DNA of 64,000 bases from Pseudomonas putida (GCF_009883635.2 NZ_CP026115.2:1488001-1552000), one strand, 5' to 3'; positions 31,231-42,100 are shown, counted from the first letter of the stretch. The notes: generated from the letters alone by a model not told the origin. Numbers and translations are program-made.

Positions 31231-32577
31231 TCAGCTGCCAGCGACCGTCATCCGCTCGATCAGCACCGACCCTGTGTGGATATTGCTACGCGTTTCAAGA
31301 TCACTGCCAATCGCAACAATCTGCTGGAACATGTCCTTCATATTGCCGGCAATGGTCACTTCCTGCACTGCATGCTGGATCTCGCCGTTCTCAACCCAGA
31401 AGCCCGCCGCGCCGCGCGAGTAATCGCCGGTCACCATGTTCAGGCCATGGCCCATCAGCTCGGTCACCAGCAGGCCACGGCCCATGCGCCGGATCAGAGC
31501 CGCCTGGTCTTCTACGCCATGGGTGACATACAGGTTGTGCACGCCCCCGGCGTTGGCAGTGCTCGGCAAGCCCAGTTTGCGCCCTGAGTAGGTACCCAGC
31601 AGGTACGACACCAGCTCGCCTTTGTCGACGAACGGCTTGGCGTAAGTCGCCAGCCCGTCACCGTCGAATGCAGCGCTGCCCAGTGCGCGTGGGATGTGCG
31701 GACGCTCGTCGAGGGTCAGCCAGGACGGGAACAGGCGCTGACCGATGGTACCCTCGAGGAACGACGACTTGCGGTACAGGTTGCCGCCCGAGATGGCCGA
31801 CAGGAAACTGCCGAACAGGCCACCCGCCAGTTCAGCGGAGAACAGCACGGGGACTTCGCAGGTCGGTACCGGCCGCGCACCGAGGCGGCTGGCGGCGCGC
31901 TGGGCGGCGCGCACGCCAATGCTGCGCGGGTCGGCCAGCAGATTGCCCTGGCGGTTCACGTCATACCAGTAGTCACGCTGCATCTGGCCGTCGCCTTCGG
32001 CGATCATCACGCAACTGAGGCTGTGCCGGGTCGAGGCGTAGCCACCAATGAAGCCGTGGCTGTTGCCATACACGCGGCAACCCTGGTGAGTGTTCAGAGT
32101 GGTGCCATCGGCATTGAGGATGCGCTTGTCGGCATCGAATGCCGCCGCCTCGCAGGCCAGCGCCATCTCGATGGCCTTCTCCGGCTCGATATCCCAGTCG
32201 TGATAGAGGTCGAGGTCGGGGATCTCGCGGGCCATCAGCGCGGCGTCAGCCAGCCCCGAGCATTCGTCCTCGGACGTATGCTTGGCAATCGCCAACGCGG
32301 CGGCCACGGTTTCGCGGATGGCCTCCGGGCCACTGGCCGAAGTGCTGGCCGAACCCTTGCGCTGGCCGACATAGAGGGTGATGCCAAAGCCCTGGTCGCG
32401 GTTGAACTCGACCGTCTCGACCTCGTGCTGGCGCACCGTGGTGGACAGGCCCTGCTCCAGCGATACCGCTACTTCGCAGGCACTGGCGCCTTGCTTGCGT
32501 GCTTCTGCAATGATCGCCTCGACCTGCTCCTGCAACGCTGGCAGGTCCTTGGGGCCTACGCTCTGGACTGCACTCAT
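31231..32577 (-). CDS. pmbA: Metalloprotease-family protein PmbA (TldE)
   Basis: A 448-residue TldE-like subunit. It has the TldD/PmbA fold features GYASTRHSL, PVLFSAELAGGLFGSFLSAISGG and MGHGLNMVTGDYSRGAAGFWVENGEI, and lacks the zinc-binding HExxxH of TldD, as expected. TldD/TldE cleave unfolded peptides such as microcin B17 precursors and the CcdA antitoxin in E. coli. ATG 32577 is preferred. tldD is nearby at 33249-34688, separated only by darP on the other strand. Confidence 0.95.
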   Translation of the reverse strand: MSAVQSVGPKDLPALQEQVEAIIAEARKQGASACEVAVSLEQGLSTTVRQHEVETVEFNRDQGFGITLYVGQRKGSASTSASGPEAIRETVAAALAIAKHTSEDECSGLADAALMAREIPDLDLYHDWDIEPEKAIEMALACEAAAFDADKRILNADGTTLNTHQGCRVYGNSHGFIGGYASTRHSLSCVMIAEGDGQMQRDYWYDVNRQGNLLADPRSIGVRAAQRAASRLGARPVPTCEVPVLFSAELAGGLFGSFLSAISGGNLYRKSSFLEGTIGQRLFPSWLTLDERPHIPRALGSAAFDGDGLATYAKPFVDKGELVSYLLGTYSGRKLGLPSTANAGGVHNLYVTHGVEDQAALIRRMGRGLLVTELMGHGLNMVTGDYSRGAAGFWVENGEIQHAVQEVTIAGNMKDMFQQIVAIGSDLETRSNIHTGSVLIERMTVAGS

Positions 32578-32685
32578 GGTTTTCTCCACTCAAATTCTGC
32601 GTTCGGCGAGGGTCATTCTACGACCGGGCCGGACAAGCGGCCCCCGACTGGTTATCATGGCGGCGATTTCTAGCGGACTGCCACC

Positions 32686-33207
32686 ATGGTTGATTCATAC
32701 GACGACGCCTTCGACGGCGAAAAAAGCAAAACCCAGATCAAGCGCGAGCTGCATGCGCTGGTCGAACTCGGCGAGCGGCTGACCACAGTCAAGGCCGACA
32801 CCCTGGCGCGCCTGCCGCTCACCGACGAGCTGCGCAAGGCCCTGGCCGATGCCAGCAAGCACACCGCCCACGGTGCACGCAAACGCCACATGTCGTTCGT
32901 CGGCAAGCTGATGCGCGACCAGGACCTGGATGCCATCCACACCGTGCTCGAGCAGATCGACAGCTCCAGCCGCCAGTACAACGAGCGCTTCCACAACCTG
33001 GAGCGCTGGCGCGACCGCCTGATCGACGGTAACGACGAAGACCTCGAGCGTTTCGTCAACGAATACCCCGAGACCGATCGCCAGCAACTGCGCTCGCTGA
33101 TCCGTCATGCCCAGCACGAAAAGGCGCGGAACAAACCGCCTGCCGCTGCGCGCAAGGTGTTCAAGTACATCCGCGATCTCGACGAGATGCAGCGCGGCCT
33201 GCGCTGA
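32686..33207 (+). CDS. darP: Ribosome biogenesis factor DarP (YjgA)
   Basis: A 173-residue highly charged helical protein matching the YjgA family: [30 protein letters not shown] [13 protein letters not shown], and [22 protein letters not shown]. DarP helps late 50S maturation in E. coli. It lies on the plus strand between pmbA and tldD, a conserved insertion point. The start ATG is preceded by a weak purine stretch. Confidence 0.93.
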   Translation: MVDSYDDAFDGEKSKTQIKRELHALVELGERLTTVKADTLARLPLTDELRKALADASKHTAHGARKRHMSFVGKLMRDQDLDAIHTVLEQIDSSSRQYNERFHNLERWRDRLIDGNDEDLERFVNEYPETDRQQLRSLIRHAQHEKARNKPPAAARKVFKYIRDLDEMQRGLR

Positions 33208-33219
33208 TTCCCGCCGTCT

Positions 33220-33238
33220 GGGGCTGCCTTGCAGCCCC
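33220..33238. terminator. Hairpin between convergent darP and tldD
   Basis: GGGGCTG (33220-33226) and CAGCCCC (33232-33238) form a 7-bp GC stem with a 5-nt loop in the 41-bp convergent gap. It has no T run on either strand, so it is a weak candidate bidirectional terminator. Confidence 0.5.
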
Positions 33239-33248
33239 CGGACATTCA

Positions 33249-34688
33249 TCAAGCGCCAGTACCGCCCACGGTAATCGCATCCAGCTTCAAGGTCGGCTGC
33301 CCGACGCCTACCGGCACCGATTGCCCATCCTTGCCGCACGTGCCCACACCACTGTCCAGCGCCAGGTCGTTACCGACCATCGACACCCGGCTCATGGCCT
33401 CCGGCCCGTTGCCGATCAGGGTCGCGCCCTTCACTGGCGCAGTGATCTTGCCGTCTTCGATCAGGTAGGCTTCGCTGGTCGAGAACACGAACTTGCCGCT
33501 GGTGATATCGACCTGGCCGCCGCCGAGATTGGCGCAGTAGATGCCTTTCTTCACCGAAGCGATGATTTCTTGCGGATCGCTCTTGCCGGCCAACATGTAG
33601 GTGTTGGTCATGCGCGGCATCGGCAAGTGCGCATAGGACTCGCGGCGACCGTTGCCGGTAACCGCCATGCCCATCAGGCGTGCATTGAGCTTGTCCTGCA
33701 TGTAGCCCTTGAGGATGCCGTTCTCGATCAGCGTGGTGCATTCGGTCGGCGTGCCTTCGTCATCGACGCTCAACGAGCCACGGCGACCTTCGAGGGTGCC
33801 ATCGTCGACAATGGTGCACAATTCCGAAGCGACCTTCTCGCCAATACGCCCGCTGAATGCCGAGCTGCCCTTGCGGTTGAAGTCGCCTTCCAAGCCATGG
33901 CCGACCGCTTCATGCAGCAGCACGCCCGACCAGCCGGAACCCAGTACCACCGGCAACGTGCCGGCTGGGGCCGGGATAGCTTCAAGGTTCACCAGCGCCT
34001 GACGCAGTGCTTCACGGGCATAGCCCATGACGCGGTCTTCAGTGAAGAAGCGGTAGTCGGTACGCCCGCCACCGCCCTGCCCGCCACGCTCGCGGCGGCC
34101 ATTCTGCTCGACGATGACGCTGACATTGAAACGTACCAGAGGGCGCACATCGGCGGCCAGGCTACCGTCGGCGGCAGCAATCAGGATGCGCTCCCAGACC
34201 CCGGCCATGCTTACGCTGACCTGCTGGATACGCGGGTCGAGGGCACGGGTGGCGGCATCGACACGCTTGAGCAACTCGACCTTTTCGGCACGGCTGAGCA
34301 CATCCAGCGGGTTGTCCGGCGCATACAGCGCAGTGACATCCTGGCTGCGGAACGCCTGCACCGTGCCGTTCTGGCCGGCTCGGGAAATCGAGCGGGCAGC
34401 ACGGGCCGCCGAAGTCAGCGCCTCGAGGTTGATCGCATTGCTGTAGGCAAAGCCCGTCTTCTCACCGGACTGGGCACGCACGCCCACACCCTGGTCGAGG
34501 TTGAAGCTGCCTTCTTTGACGATGCCGTCCTCCAGCGCCCAGGTTTCCGAGATCTGGCCCTGGAAATACAGGTCCGCGGCGTCGATGCCGGGGCCGGCCA
34601 GTTCGCCCAGCACGCTCTGCAGGCTGTCGAGGGTGAGTCCGCCCGGGGCCAGGAGCTGCTCGCTGACGGTGGATAACATCTGGCTCAT
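33249..34688 (-). CDS. tldD: Metalloprotease TldD
   Basis: A 479-residue catalytic partner of PmbA. The zinc motif is [11 protein letters not shown] (HExxxH), with [18 protein letters not shown] and the [17 protein letters not shown] segment near the metal site. The C terminus has [33 protein letters not shown] 34688 is chosen over an in-frame GTG at 34694. It starts 2 bp after the Nit-type amidase, so nit and tldD are co-transcribed, probably from yhdP onward. Confidence 0.96.
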   Translation of the reverse strand: MSQMLSTVSEQLLAPGGLTLDSLQSVLGELAGPGIDAADLYFQGQISETWALEDGIVKEGSFNLDQGVGVRAQSGEKTGFAYSNAINLEALTSAARAARSISRAGQNGTVQAFRSQDVTALYAPDNPLDVLSRAEKVELLKRVDAATRALDPRIQQVSVSMAGVWERILIAAADGSLAADVRPLVRFNVSVIVEQNGRRERGGQGGGGRTDYRFFTEDRVMGYAREALRQALVNLEAIPAPAGTLPVVLGSGWSGVLLHEAVGHGLEGDFNRKGSSAFSGRIGEKVASELCTIVDDGTLEGRRGSLSVDDEGTPTECTTLIENGILKGYMQDKLNARLMGMAVTGNGRRESYAHLPMPRMTNTYMLAGKSDPQEIIASVKKGIYCANLGGGQVDITSGKFVFSTSEAYLIEDGKITAPVKGATLIGNGPEAMSRVSMVGNDLALDSGVGTCGKDGQSVPVGVGQPTLKLDAITVGGTGA

Positions 34689-34690
34689 AG

Positions 34691-35542
34691 TCACTCCGAG
34701 GTGTGCGCAGGCCGCAAGGCGTCCTGCGAGAAAAAGCGCCGGTGCGTGGTGACCGGCATGCGCGCCCGGATGGACGCCTGTTCATCAATGTCGCGCTCGG
34801 CGAGCAATACCGCTTCGCCGTGCGCCTGTTCTGCGACGATCCGCCCCCAAGGGTCGACGATCGCCGCATGCCCGTGGGTTTCCCGCGGGCCTGGATGGGT
34901 ACCGCCCTGGGCCGCCGCCAGCACATAGCACTGGGTCTCGATGGCCCGGGCACGGATCAGTACTTCCCAATGCGCAGCACCTGTGACCGCAGTAAAGGCG
35001 GCCGATGCCGTGATCAGCTCCGCGCCTGCACCGCGCAAGGCGCTGTACAGCTCGGGGAAGCGCAGGTCGTAACATACGCTGAGCCCCAGCCGCCCTACCG
35101 GCGTATCGGCCACCACCACCTGGGCACCATGGGCATAGTCATCGGACTCGCGGTAGCGGCCACGGTTGTCGGCCACATCCACGTCGAACAGGTGCAGCTT
35201 GTCGTAGCGCGCCACTACTTCGCCGTGTTCGTCGATCAGCAGCGAACAGGCGTGGGCCTTGGCGTCTGGCTGGCCTTGTGGCGGCAGCGGCAAGGTACCG
35301 GCAACAATCCATAATCTGAGGTCGCGTGCGGTGCGTTTCAACCATGGCAGGATCGGGCCTTCGCCCAGGGCTTCGGCGCGGCCAATGGCAGCGGCATCCT
35401 TGCGCCCCATCGCCGCGAAGTTTTCCGGCAGCACCGCCAGCCGTGCACCGCCCAAGGCCGCCTGTTCGAGCAGGGCGCCCGCACGCTGCAGGTTGGCCAG
35501 CACATCGTCCTGGCTGACCATCTGGATGACCGCTGCCTTCAT
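34691..35542 (-). CDS. Carbon-nitrogen hydrolase, Nit1-like (deaminated glutathione amidase type)
   Basis: A 283-residue nitrilase-superfamily amidase. The catalytic triad is visible as Glu40 (AVLPENFA), Lys115 ([12 protein letters not shown]) and Cys157 ([12 protein letters not shown]). The KLHLFDVDV and CYDLRFPE contexts fit the Nit1 branch that repairs deaminated glutathione, but I cannot confirm the substrate. The start is ATG 35542 rather than GTG 35548. It is embedded in the yhdP-nit-tldD run. Confidence 0.9.
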   Translation of the reverse strand: MKAAVIQMVSQDDVLANLQRAGALLEQAALGGARLAVLPENFAAMGRKDAAAIGRAEALGEGPILPWLKRTARDLRLWIVAGTLPLPPQGQPDAKAHACSLLIDEHGEVVARYDKLHLFDVDVADNRGRYRESDDYAHGAQVVVADTPVGRLGLSVCYDLRFPELYSALRGAGAELITASAAFTAVTGAAHWEVLIRARAIETQCYVLAAAQGGTHPGPRETHGHAAIVDPWGRIVAEQAHGEAVLLAERDIDEQASIRARMPVTTHRRFFSQDALRPAHTSE

Positions 35543-35556
35543 GGGCACTCCCGAAG

Positions 35557-38500
35557 TTATTTATCGAACGGTTTCACAAAGGTGATTTTAGGCTCTTTCA
35601 CCGGGCCTTCTACGCGATAGTGCACGCTGGCGAAACGCGACACCCGGTCGCCGATCAGCCGATCGACCAGGAACAGCGCGCCACCAACCGCTGGTGCACC
35701 GACGATCAGCGCGGCGAGCGGCAGGTTGTTGGTCACCGGCAAGGTCACCTGCAAGTTGGCCGCGACCCGATCGCGCACCAGGTCCAGGGTGCCATCGAGT
35801 TCGAAGTTGCTCGACGGCCCGGTCACGGTGATCGGCTCGCGGGTCACGTAGACACCGCTGCTGGCCACCAGCAGGCCCTTGACCCGGTCGTAGGCCAGGC
35901 CCTTGTCGAACAGGTCGGAGAAGTCCAGGCGCAGGCGCCGGCCAATCGAGTTGAAGTTGAGCAGGCCGAACACGCGCAGGGCCTGGGCACCACCTTCCAC
36001 TTCGACGAACTGACCGCTGCGCAAGGCAGCATCCATGCTGCCAGAGAAGCGCTTGAGGCCGACCCAGGCTGGCGAACCGGGCCAACGGCCGTCGACATCC
36101 AGGCGGAAATCACGGCTGGTCACGGTCGGAGCGAAACCCCAGGCCTTGAGCACATCGGCGAGGTTCTTGCCATCGAGTCGGCCTTTGTACCAGCTGCTGG
36201 TGGCCCCGGCTTCGCCTTCCCAACCGCCACTGCCATCGACATGCAGGCCTTTGAAATCCAGGTCGATGTCCTGCGCCGCCACACCCCGTGCAGTGGGTCG
36301 CAGCTTCAGTGCGACATTGCCGAACAGGTCGTCGCCGCGGTACAGCTTGTCGATGCTCAGGTCCAGGGCCGGCACCTTGCGCGGGTCGAACGAGGCCAGC
36401 GGGTCAGGGCCTTCTTCCGATTGTGTCTCGGCCGGGTCGGCAGGCGGCAGGCGCAGGGTCTGCAGGCGCACGACCATCGGCGCAGCCTTGGCATCCGGCA
36501 CTCGTGCGTTACCGATCACTTCCTTGCTGTCCAGGCGCAGGTCCCAGGCTGTACCGCCACGGGCCAGGCGCACCACGGCCTGGTTGAGGTTCATGCCGAA
36601 GGCTTTCAGTTGGCCGATGCTCAAGTCGACACCCTGCAGGTTCTGCCGGGCATTGCCACCGGGGTCGTCACCGGCAAAGCGTGCCGCCTGTTCCTGCCAG
36701 GGGCCCAGGTCCAGGCTGTCCAGCCGCCCCTTCACCCGCAACCCCTGCGCCGCTGGCAGTTGCGCCTGCCCGGCGCCAAGCAGCAATTCGCCACGGCCCT
36801 GGCCCAGCTTGTCGGCCGGTGCGGCGTAGGCGAAACGGGCCAGGTCGGCGTAAGCGACATCAAAACGCCGCTCAGGCCCTTGCAGGTTCATGCTGAAACG
36901 GGTGTCGCGAGTATCCGCCGCTGCCTTGCCGAAGGGGGCCGGCAGGTCGATGGTCAGCCCCTTGAGCGAAGAACTGACATTCAAGCTGTTATCACGGCTG
37001 CCCAGATTGACCTGCAACTGGTAGGGCAGATCGCCGGAGGCGGGCAAGGTCTGCTTGAACTGCAGCCAGTCGGTCAGGGACTTCAGCGAAGCCTGGCCAC
37101 TGGCGTTGATGCGCGTCTGCATCTGCCCGGGCTGGCCCTCGGCGCTGATCTGCGCAGTGGCCGGCTTGCCGAACACTTGCAAGCTGATGTTCTTGCCACT
37201 CAGCCCTTTGTCGAAGTCGAAGCTGAAGTCGCCCTTCAGGCGCGTCAGGTCCAGGCTGGGCGGGGCCACCTTCAGGCGTGCGTCGGCAGTGGCGAAGTCC
37301 ACCAGCACTTTTGGCCGCTCGCCGTGGGCCAGGGGTACGTCGAGCTTGAGCTTGCCCTCGAGTGGGCCCTCGCCTTCCCAGCCGGCGAAGATCTCGCCAG
37401 TGCCGATCGGTGCTTCCTTGAGAATCTTCAAGCCATCGCCGAGGCTGCCGTCGAAATTGCCGTCGAGGTACAGGTGACTGTGCTGGCCGCTGTCGACATG
37501 GGGAATGTTCACGCTGACGTCGCTGACCTTGGTGTCGAGCAACAGGCCCTTGCTGGCCTTGATGCGCACGCCGCTGTCTTCGATCAGCACATCGCCGTCC
37601 ACCTGCTGCACCTGCGGCCAGCCTGGCTGGAAGTCCAGTGCGGCATCGTGGACCTTGAAGAACAGGCTGATGCTGCGAGCTTCCGGCGCGGCGCCATGGT
37701 TCAACGAGCCCTGGTACTGGAAGTAGCCCTGGTCGACGTTACCTTTGACGATGGCGCTGCGCAGCCATTCGTCGAGGGCCGGGCTCAGCACTTCCGGCAG
37801 GTACTTGGCGGTGTAGCGACCATCGCCTTCGGTCAGCCCGACGCGCAGGTCCATGTAGCTTTCGGCGCCTTCGTCGAACAGCAGGCGAATCAGGAAGTCG
37901 CCGGCAATCTTGCCTTCCTCGCCCAGCACCTTGAGGTAGGGTGCGATGAGGGTGAAACCGTGCTTGTCCAGTGCCCAGGTCAGGCGCGCATTGGCCTTCT
38001 GGTACTGCCAGGGTTTGGCGAAGATCGGATACAGATGCAGCATGAAAGCATCAGTATCCAGGCGCAGCTCGCCATGCCCCAGGTCGCCGCTGATACTGCC
38101 GCTGACATTACCGGCCGCCGGCGCGCCATGATAGGCATCGAAACCGACCCGCTCCAGGTTGGCAGCGAACTTCAAGCGCTGATCACCTTCGGCTTTTGGC
38201 CGTGCTTCCAGGCGAACGTTGCGCAGGGCCCCGGTGACTTTCAGCGCATCGACCACGGTCATGAGCTTGTCTGGCAAGGGGGCCAATGCATCGATCAAGG
38301 GGGTCAAGGGAGTGAGGTCTAGGCGGTCGGCCTGCACTTGCCAGGTTTCGTCCGCCGGGTCATCGCCCAGCCGCTGGTTCAATTGCAGGTGCGATTCCCA
38401 GCGCGTCTTGCCAATGCTCGCAGCGAGTGAATCCACCACCACATCGAAGCCCTGATCGCGGCGCTGGAACCAGGCCGCCACGGCAAGATTGTCCAGGGTC

Positions 38501-39372
38501 ACGGCCTTGCGCTCGGTGTAGGCACCGCGCAACTGCGGGGCGTTGAGACGGACCACCGCCTGCTGCAACTGGCCCTTGCTCCAGTCGACCCAGAACTCGC
38601 CACCGGCCTGCAGCGCCTCTGCCCGCCACTGGCCCAGCAAACGGGGCGGCAACCACCGCGCCCAGTCGCTTTGTGGCAGGCTCAGGTAGGCCTCGACCTC
38701 GCCTTCGCGCCACGCCTTGGCGCTTGCCCGGCTGCGCAGATTGATCGCCAGCGGCTGGCCGTCGGGCAAGGTCGCACGCAGGTCAAGGGCCTGGCGTGAT
38801 GCGCCGGCCTGCAGGCCGACACTGACGTAGGTAAGGGTCAGCGGATCCCGCTGCCAGGGCTGCAGGGTGACCTGACTGTCGAACACATCGATGCGGCCCA
38901 GTTGGCGCAAGCGCTGCAACAGCTCGGCAGGGTCCAGCGGCGCGTCGTCCTTTTTTGGCAGCCCTTCGAGGGCCCAGGCCCCCTGCTCGTCTTCGCGCAG
39001 AATCAGTTGCAGACCACCGAGTTCGATACGCGCCAGGCGCACCTCACGGGAGGTCAGGCTGGCCCACAGGTCGGGCACCACCTTGACGTCATCCAGGCGC
39101 AGGGCCGATGCGCCCTCGCCCAGTTGCAGGTCACGCACGCGCAATACAGGCGCCAAGCCACTCCAGCGCCCTTCCAGAGCCCCCACATGCACGGGCAGGC
39201 CCAGCGCCTGTTCGGCTTTGCTTTCGACGTCGGCACGGTATTCGGCCACCAGTGGCACCAGCTCGCGACCCAGGCTGACATACAACGCCACCAGTACCGC
39301 GAGCAAGGCGCAGATGCCCAGCCCCCAGCGGGTCAAGGCGACAAGAACGCGGTTCAGACGTCCCATGGCCAT
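35557..39372 (-). CDS. yhdP: AsmA-like envelope protein YhdP
   Basis: A 1271-residue protein of normal YhdP length. One N-terminal membrane helix (about 13-34, LTRWGLGICALLAVLVALYVSL) anchors a very long periplasmic beta-groove; the C-terminal DUF3971/AsmA-like part includes LNFNSIGRRLRLDFSDLFDKGLAYDRVKG. YhdP, with TamB and YdbH, moves phospholipid to the outer membrane in E. coli. Two ATGs (39372 and 39366) are possible. It sits in the conserved mre-maf-rng-yhdP-tldD order. Confidence 0.95.
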   Translation of the reverse strand: MAMGRLNRVLVALTRWGLGICALLAVLVALYVSLGRELVPLVAEYRADVESKAEQALGLPVHVGALEGRWSGLAPVLRVRDLQLGEGASALRLDDVKVVPDLWASLTSREVRLARIELGGLQLILREDEQGAWALEGLPKKDDAPLDPAELLQRLRQLGRIDVFDSQVTLQPWQRDPLTLTYVSVGLQAGASRQALDLRATLPDGQPLAINLRSRASAKAWREGEVEAYLSLPQSDWARWLPPRLLGQWRAEALQAGGEFWVDWSKGQLQQAVVRLNAPQLRGAYTERKAVTLDNLAVAAWFQRRDQGFDVVVDSLAASIGKTRWESHLQLNQRLGDDPADETWQVQADRLDLTPLTPLIDALAPLPDKLMTVVDALKVTGALRNVRLEARPKAEGDQRLKFAANLERVGFDAYHGAPAAGNVSGSISGDLGHGELRLDTDAFMLHLYPIFAKPWQYQKANARLTWALDKHGFTLIAPYLKVLGEEGKIAGDFLIRLLFDEGAESYMDLRVGLTEGDGRYTAKYLPEVLSPALDEWLRSAIVKGNVDQGYFQYQGSLNHGAAPEARSISLFFKVHDAALDFQPGWPQVQQVDGDVLIEDSGVRIKASKGLLLDTKVSDVSVNIPHVDSGQHSHLYLDGNFDGSLGDGLKILKEAPIGTGEIFAGWEGEGPLEGKLKLDVPLAHGERPKVLVDFATADARLKVAPPSLDLTRLKGDFSFDFDKGLSGKNISLQVFGKPATAQISAEGQPGQMQTRINASGQASLKSLTDWLQFKQTLPASGDLPYQLQVNLGSRDNSLNVSSSLKGLTIDLPAPFGKAAADTRDTRFSMNLQGPERRFDVAYADLARFAYAAPADKLGQGRGELLLGAGQAQLPAAQGLRVKGRLDSLDLGPWQEQAARFAGDDPGGNARQNLQGVDLSIGQLKAFGMNLNQAVVRLARGGTAWDLRLDSKEVIGNARVPDAKAAPMVVRLQTLRLPPADPAETQSEEGPDPLASFDPRKVPALDLSIDKLYRGDDLFGNVALKLRPTARGVAAQDIDLDFKGLHVDGSGGWEGEAGATSSWYKGRLDGKNLADVLKAWGFAPTVTSRDFRLDVDGRWPGSPAWVGLKRFSGSMDAALRSGQFVEVEGGAQALRVFGLLNFNSIGRRLRLDFSDLFDKGLAYDRVKGLLVASSGVYVTREPITVTGPSSNFELDGTLDLVRDRVAANLQVTLPVTNNLPLAALIVGAPAVGGALFLVDRLIGDRVSRFASVHYRVEGPVKEPKITFVKPFDK

Positions 39373-39454
39373 GGCCCTCCAGGTCGTTTATCCATGATGG
39401 CCTGACGTGCCGATTTTGCCAGCCAGTACCATCCAGGGCGGGTATCAGAAAGCC

Positions 39455-40912
39455 TCAGAGCAGCACCACGTCATATTGTTCCTGCGAATACATCGACTCG
39501 ACCTGGAAGCGAATGGTTCGGCCAATGAAGGTTTCCAGCTCGGCAACGTTGCCTGACTCTTCGTCTAACAGGCGATCGACCACTTTCTGGTTGGCCAGCA
39601 CGCGATAACCTTCAGCCTGGTAGGCACGGGCTTCGCGAAGGATTTCGCGGAAGATCTCGTAACAGATGGTTTCGGGGGTTTTCAGCTTGCCACGGCCCTG
39701 GCAAGCGACGCAGGGTTCGCACAGGACCTGTTCGAGGCTTTCGCGGGTGCGCTTGCGGGTCATCTGCACCAGGCCCAGCTCGGTGATGCCGATGATGTTG
39801 GTCTTGGCATGATCGCGTTCCAGCTGCTTTTCCAGGGTCCGCAGCACCTGGCGCTGGTGCTCTTCGTCTTCCATGTCGATGAAGTCGATGATGATGATCC
39901 CGCCGATGTTGCGCAGGCGCAGCTGGCGGGCGATGGCCGTCGCCGCTTCGAGGTTGGTCTTGAAGATGGTTTCTTCGAGGTTGCGGTGGCCGACGAACGC
40001 ACCGGTGTTGACGTCGATGGTGGTCATCGCCTCGGCCGGGTCGACCACCAGGTAGCCACCGGACTTGAGCGGCACCTTGCGCTCCAGGGCACGCTGGATT
40101 TCGTCCTCGACCCCATACAGGTCGAAAATCGGCCGCTCGCCTGGGTAATGCTCCAGCCGATCGGCGATTTCCGGCATCAGTTCGACGACGAACTGTGTGG
40201 TTTTCTGGAAGGTTTCCCGCGAGTCGATGCGGATCTTCTCGATCTTCGGGTTGACCAGGTCGCGCAGCGTGCGCAGGGCCAGGCCAAGGTCTTCGTAAAT
40301 GACCGTGGGTGCGCCGCAGGTCTGGATCTGGCTGCCGATCTGTTCCCACAGGCGACGCAGGTAGCGGATGTCCTGAAGGATTTCTTCGGCCCGCGCGCCC
40401 TCGGCGGCGGTACGCAGGATGAAGCCCCCGGCGTCCTTGATGTTCTCGCTGTCCATGCAGTCGCTGACCACCTGCTTGAGGCGGTCGCGTTCGGCTTCGT
40501 CTTCGATCTTCAGGGAAATGCCGACATGGCTGCTGCGCGGCATGTACACCAGGTAACGCGAGGGAATCGAAAGCTGCGTGGTCAGGCGTGCGCCCTTGGT
40601 GCCGATCGGGTCCTTGGTCACCTGCACCACCAGGGCCTGGCCCTCGTGCACCAGTGCGGTGATGTTCTCCACCGCAGAGCCTTCGCGCTGGGAAATTTCC
40701 GACGCATGGATGAACGCCGCGCGCTCCAGGCCGATGTCGACGAACGCCGCCTGCATGCCCGGCAGCACCCGCACCACCTTGCCCTTGTAGATATTGCCGA
40801 CGATGCCGCGGCGCTGGGTGCGCTCGACATGCACTTCCTGCAGCACCCCGTTTTCCACCACCGCCACACGCGATTCCATCGGGGTGATGTTGATCAGGAT
40901 CTCTTCACTCAT
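39455..40912 (-). CDS. rng: Ribonuclease G
   Basis: A 485-residue RNase E/G family enzyme. The N-terminal S1 domain (GNIYKGKVVRVLPGMQAAFVDIGLERAAFIHASEI) is followed by the DNase I-like catalytic part with VDPAEAMTTIDVNTGAFVG and IIIIDFIDMEDEEH, whose acidic residues bind Mg. The zinc-link is CEPCVACQGRG. It matures 16S rRNA 5' ends. It follows maf by 54 bp. Confidence 0.97.
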   Translation of the reverse strand: MSEEILINITPMESRVAVVENGVLQEVHVERTQRRGIVGNIYKGKVVRVLPGMQAAFVDIGLERAAFIHASEISQREGSAVENITALVHEGQALVVQVTKDPIGTKGARLTTQLSIPSRYLVYMPRSSHVGISLKIEDEAERDRLKQVVSDCMDSENIKDAGGFILRTAAEGARAEEILQDIRYLRRLWEQIGSQIQTCGAPTVIYEDLGLALRTLRDLVNPKIEKIRIDSRETFQKTTQFVVELMPEIADRLEHYPGERPIFDLYGVEDEIQRALERKVPLKSGGYLVVDPAEAMTTIDVNTGAFVGHRNLEETIFKTNLEAATAIARQLRLRNIGGIIIIDFIDMEDEEHQRQVLRTLEKQLERDHAKTNIIGITELGLVQMTRKRTRESLEQVLCEPCVACQGRGKLKTPETICYEIFREILREARAYQAEGYRVLANQKVVDRLLDEESGNVAELETFIGRTIRFQVESMYSQEQYDVVLL

Positions 40913-40966
40913 GGCAGGCTCTCGTCAAAGGTCTTCGGTAATGATGGATCGCGCGCGCCGGGCTGG

Positions 40967-41578
40967 CTACCGCTGGTTTGTTACCTCTGGCAAAAGCGCC
41001 GGTACCTGCCAGCAGGCGATACCGAACCGGGCGAGCATGTCGGCCGTTTCGCTCAAGGGCAGGCCGACCACCGCTGAGTAACTGCCTTCGAGCCCGGTGA
41101 CGAACACCGCGCCCAGGCCTTGGATGGCGTAGCCCCCCGCCTTGTCCGCAGGTTCGCCACTGGCCCAATAGCGCTCGGCTTCTGCGGCATCGACAGGGCG
41201 GAAACGCACCGTGCTGCTGACGCACAGGCTCTCGCAGTGCTGGCCATCGCTCAAGGCCACCGCTGTCAGCACCTGGTGCTCGCGGCCAGCCAGCTCGGCC
41301 AGCATCGTCAGGGCATGTTCCCGGTTTTCCGGCTTGCCGAGAATACGACCATCGAGCACCACCGCGGTGTCGGCGCCAAGCGCCACGGCAGGGCCTTGAA
41401 GCGTGGCCAGGCCGGCTTCGGCCTTGGCCCGGGCCAGGCGCTCGACATAGGCCTCGGCGCTTTCACCCGGCAGCGGAGTTTCATCGATGGGTGCACTGAT
41501 GACGGTGAACGGCACGCCGATCTGGCCGAGCAATTCACGCCGGCGCGGTGAGCCGGAGGCAAGGTAGAGGGGTTTCAT
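40967..41578 (-). CDS. maf: Maf-family nucleotide pyrophosphatase (YhdE type)
   Basis: A 203-residue protein starting [21 protein letters not shown]. The substrate-recognising residues are in [19 protein letters not shown] and the C-terminal [26 protein letters not shown]. The YhdE branch hydrolyses dTTP/UTP and damaged pyrimidine nucleotides. It is the usual follower of mreD. Confidence 0.94.
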   Translation of the reverse strand: MKPLYLASGSPRRRELLGQIGVPFTVISAPIDETPLPGESAEAYVERLARAKAEAGLATLQGPAVALGADTAVVLDGRILGKPENREHALTMLAELAGREHQVLTAVALSDGQHCESLCVSSTVRFRPVDAAEAERYWASGEPADKAGGYAIQGLGAVFVTGLEGSYSAVVGLPLSETADMLARFGIACWQVPALLPEVTNQR

Positions 41579-41608
41579 TCAGACATCTCCCTGTCAGTGG
41601 CAGCGCCG

Positions 41609-42100
41609 TCAGTTGATATGCAAACGTCGGCGCAGGTCGCGCAGGGCGAAGCTGATCCATGGCCAGAGCAAGGCACTGATCACGGCAGACCAGACCAGCG
41701 CCAGGGTTGGCAGGCGGTTGCCAGTGAGCGCACTGAGCCACAGCTGGATCAGCTGGGCGATACCGAAGATCACCAGGATCACCAGGCTCTGCTGCCACAG
41801 CGGGAACATGCGCAGGCGCTGCTGCAGCGACAGTACGAGGAAGGTGATCAGGGTGAGGATGAACGCGTTCTGCCCCAGCAAGGTGCCGTACAGCACGTCC
41901 TCGGCCAGGCCCAGGACGAAGGCGGTGGTCATGCCCACCTTGTTCGGCACGTTCAAGGTCCAGAACGACACCAGCATTGCCAGCCACATGGGCCGGAACA
42001 CTTCGAGGAACTGCGGCATGGGCGAAACGCTGAGCAGCAGGCCGATGGCGAACGTCAGCCAGATGACCCAACCGTGATTACGGCGCGACTTGGCCATCAT
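41609..42100 (-). CDS. mreD: Rod shape-determining protein MreD
   Basis: A 163-residue integral membrane protein with five or six hydrophobic segments. It starts MMAKSRRNHGWVIWLTFAIGLLLS and contains the family-typical FVLGLAEDVLYGTLLGQNAF. It works with MreB, MreC and RodA/PBP2 in cell elongation. Its start overlaps the mreC stop by 4 nt. Confidence 0.94.
   Translation of the reverse strand: MMAKSRRNHGWVIWLTFAIGLLLSVSPMPQFLEVFRPMWLAMLVSFWTLNVPNKVGMTTAFVLGLAEDVLYGTLLGQNAFILTLITFLVLSLQQRLRMFPLWQQSLVILVIFGIAQLIQLWLSALTGNRLPTLALVWSAVISALLWPWISFALRDLRRRLHIN

Noticed and set aside
35620..38322. 900-codon open frame antisense to yhdP
   Set aside because: Composition-driven open frame. The translation is Gln/His/Val/Gly-rich in the pattern that antisense of high-GC genes gives, and yhdP itself is unambiguous.
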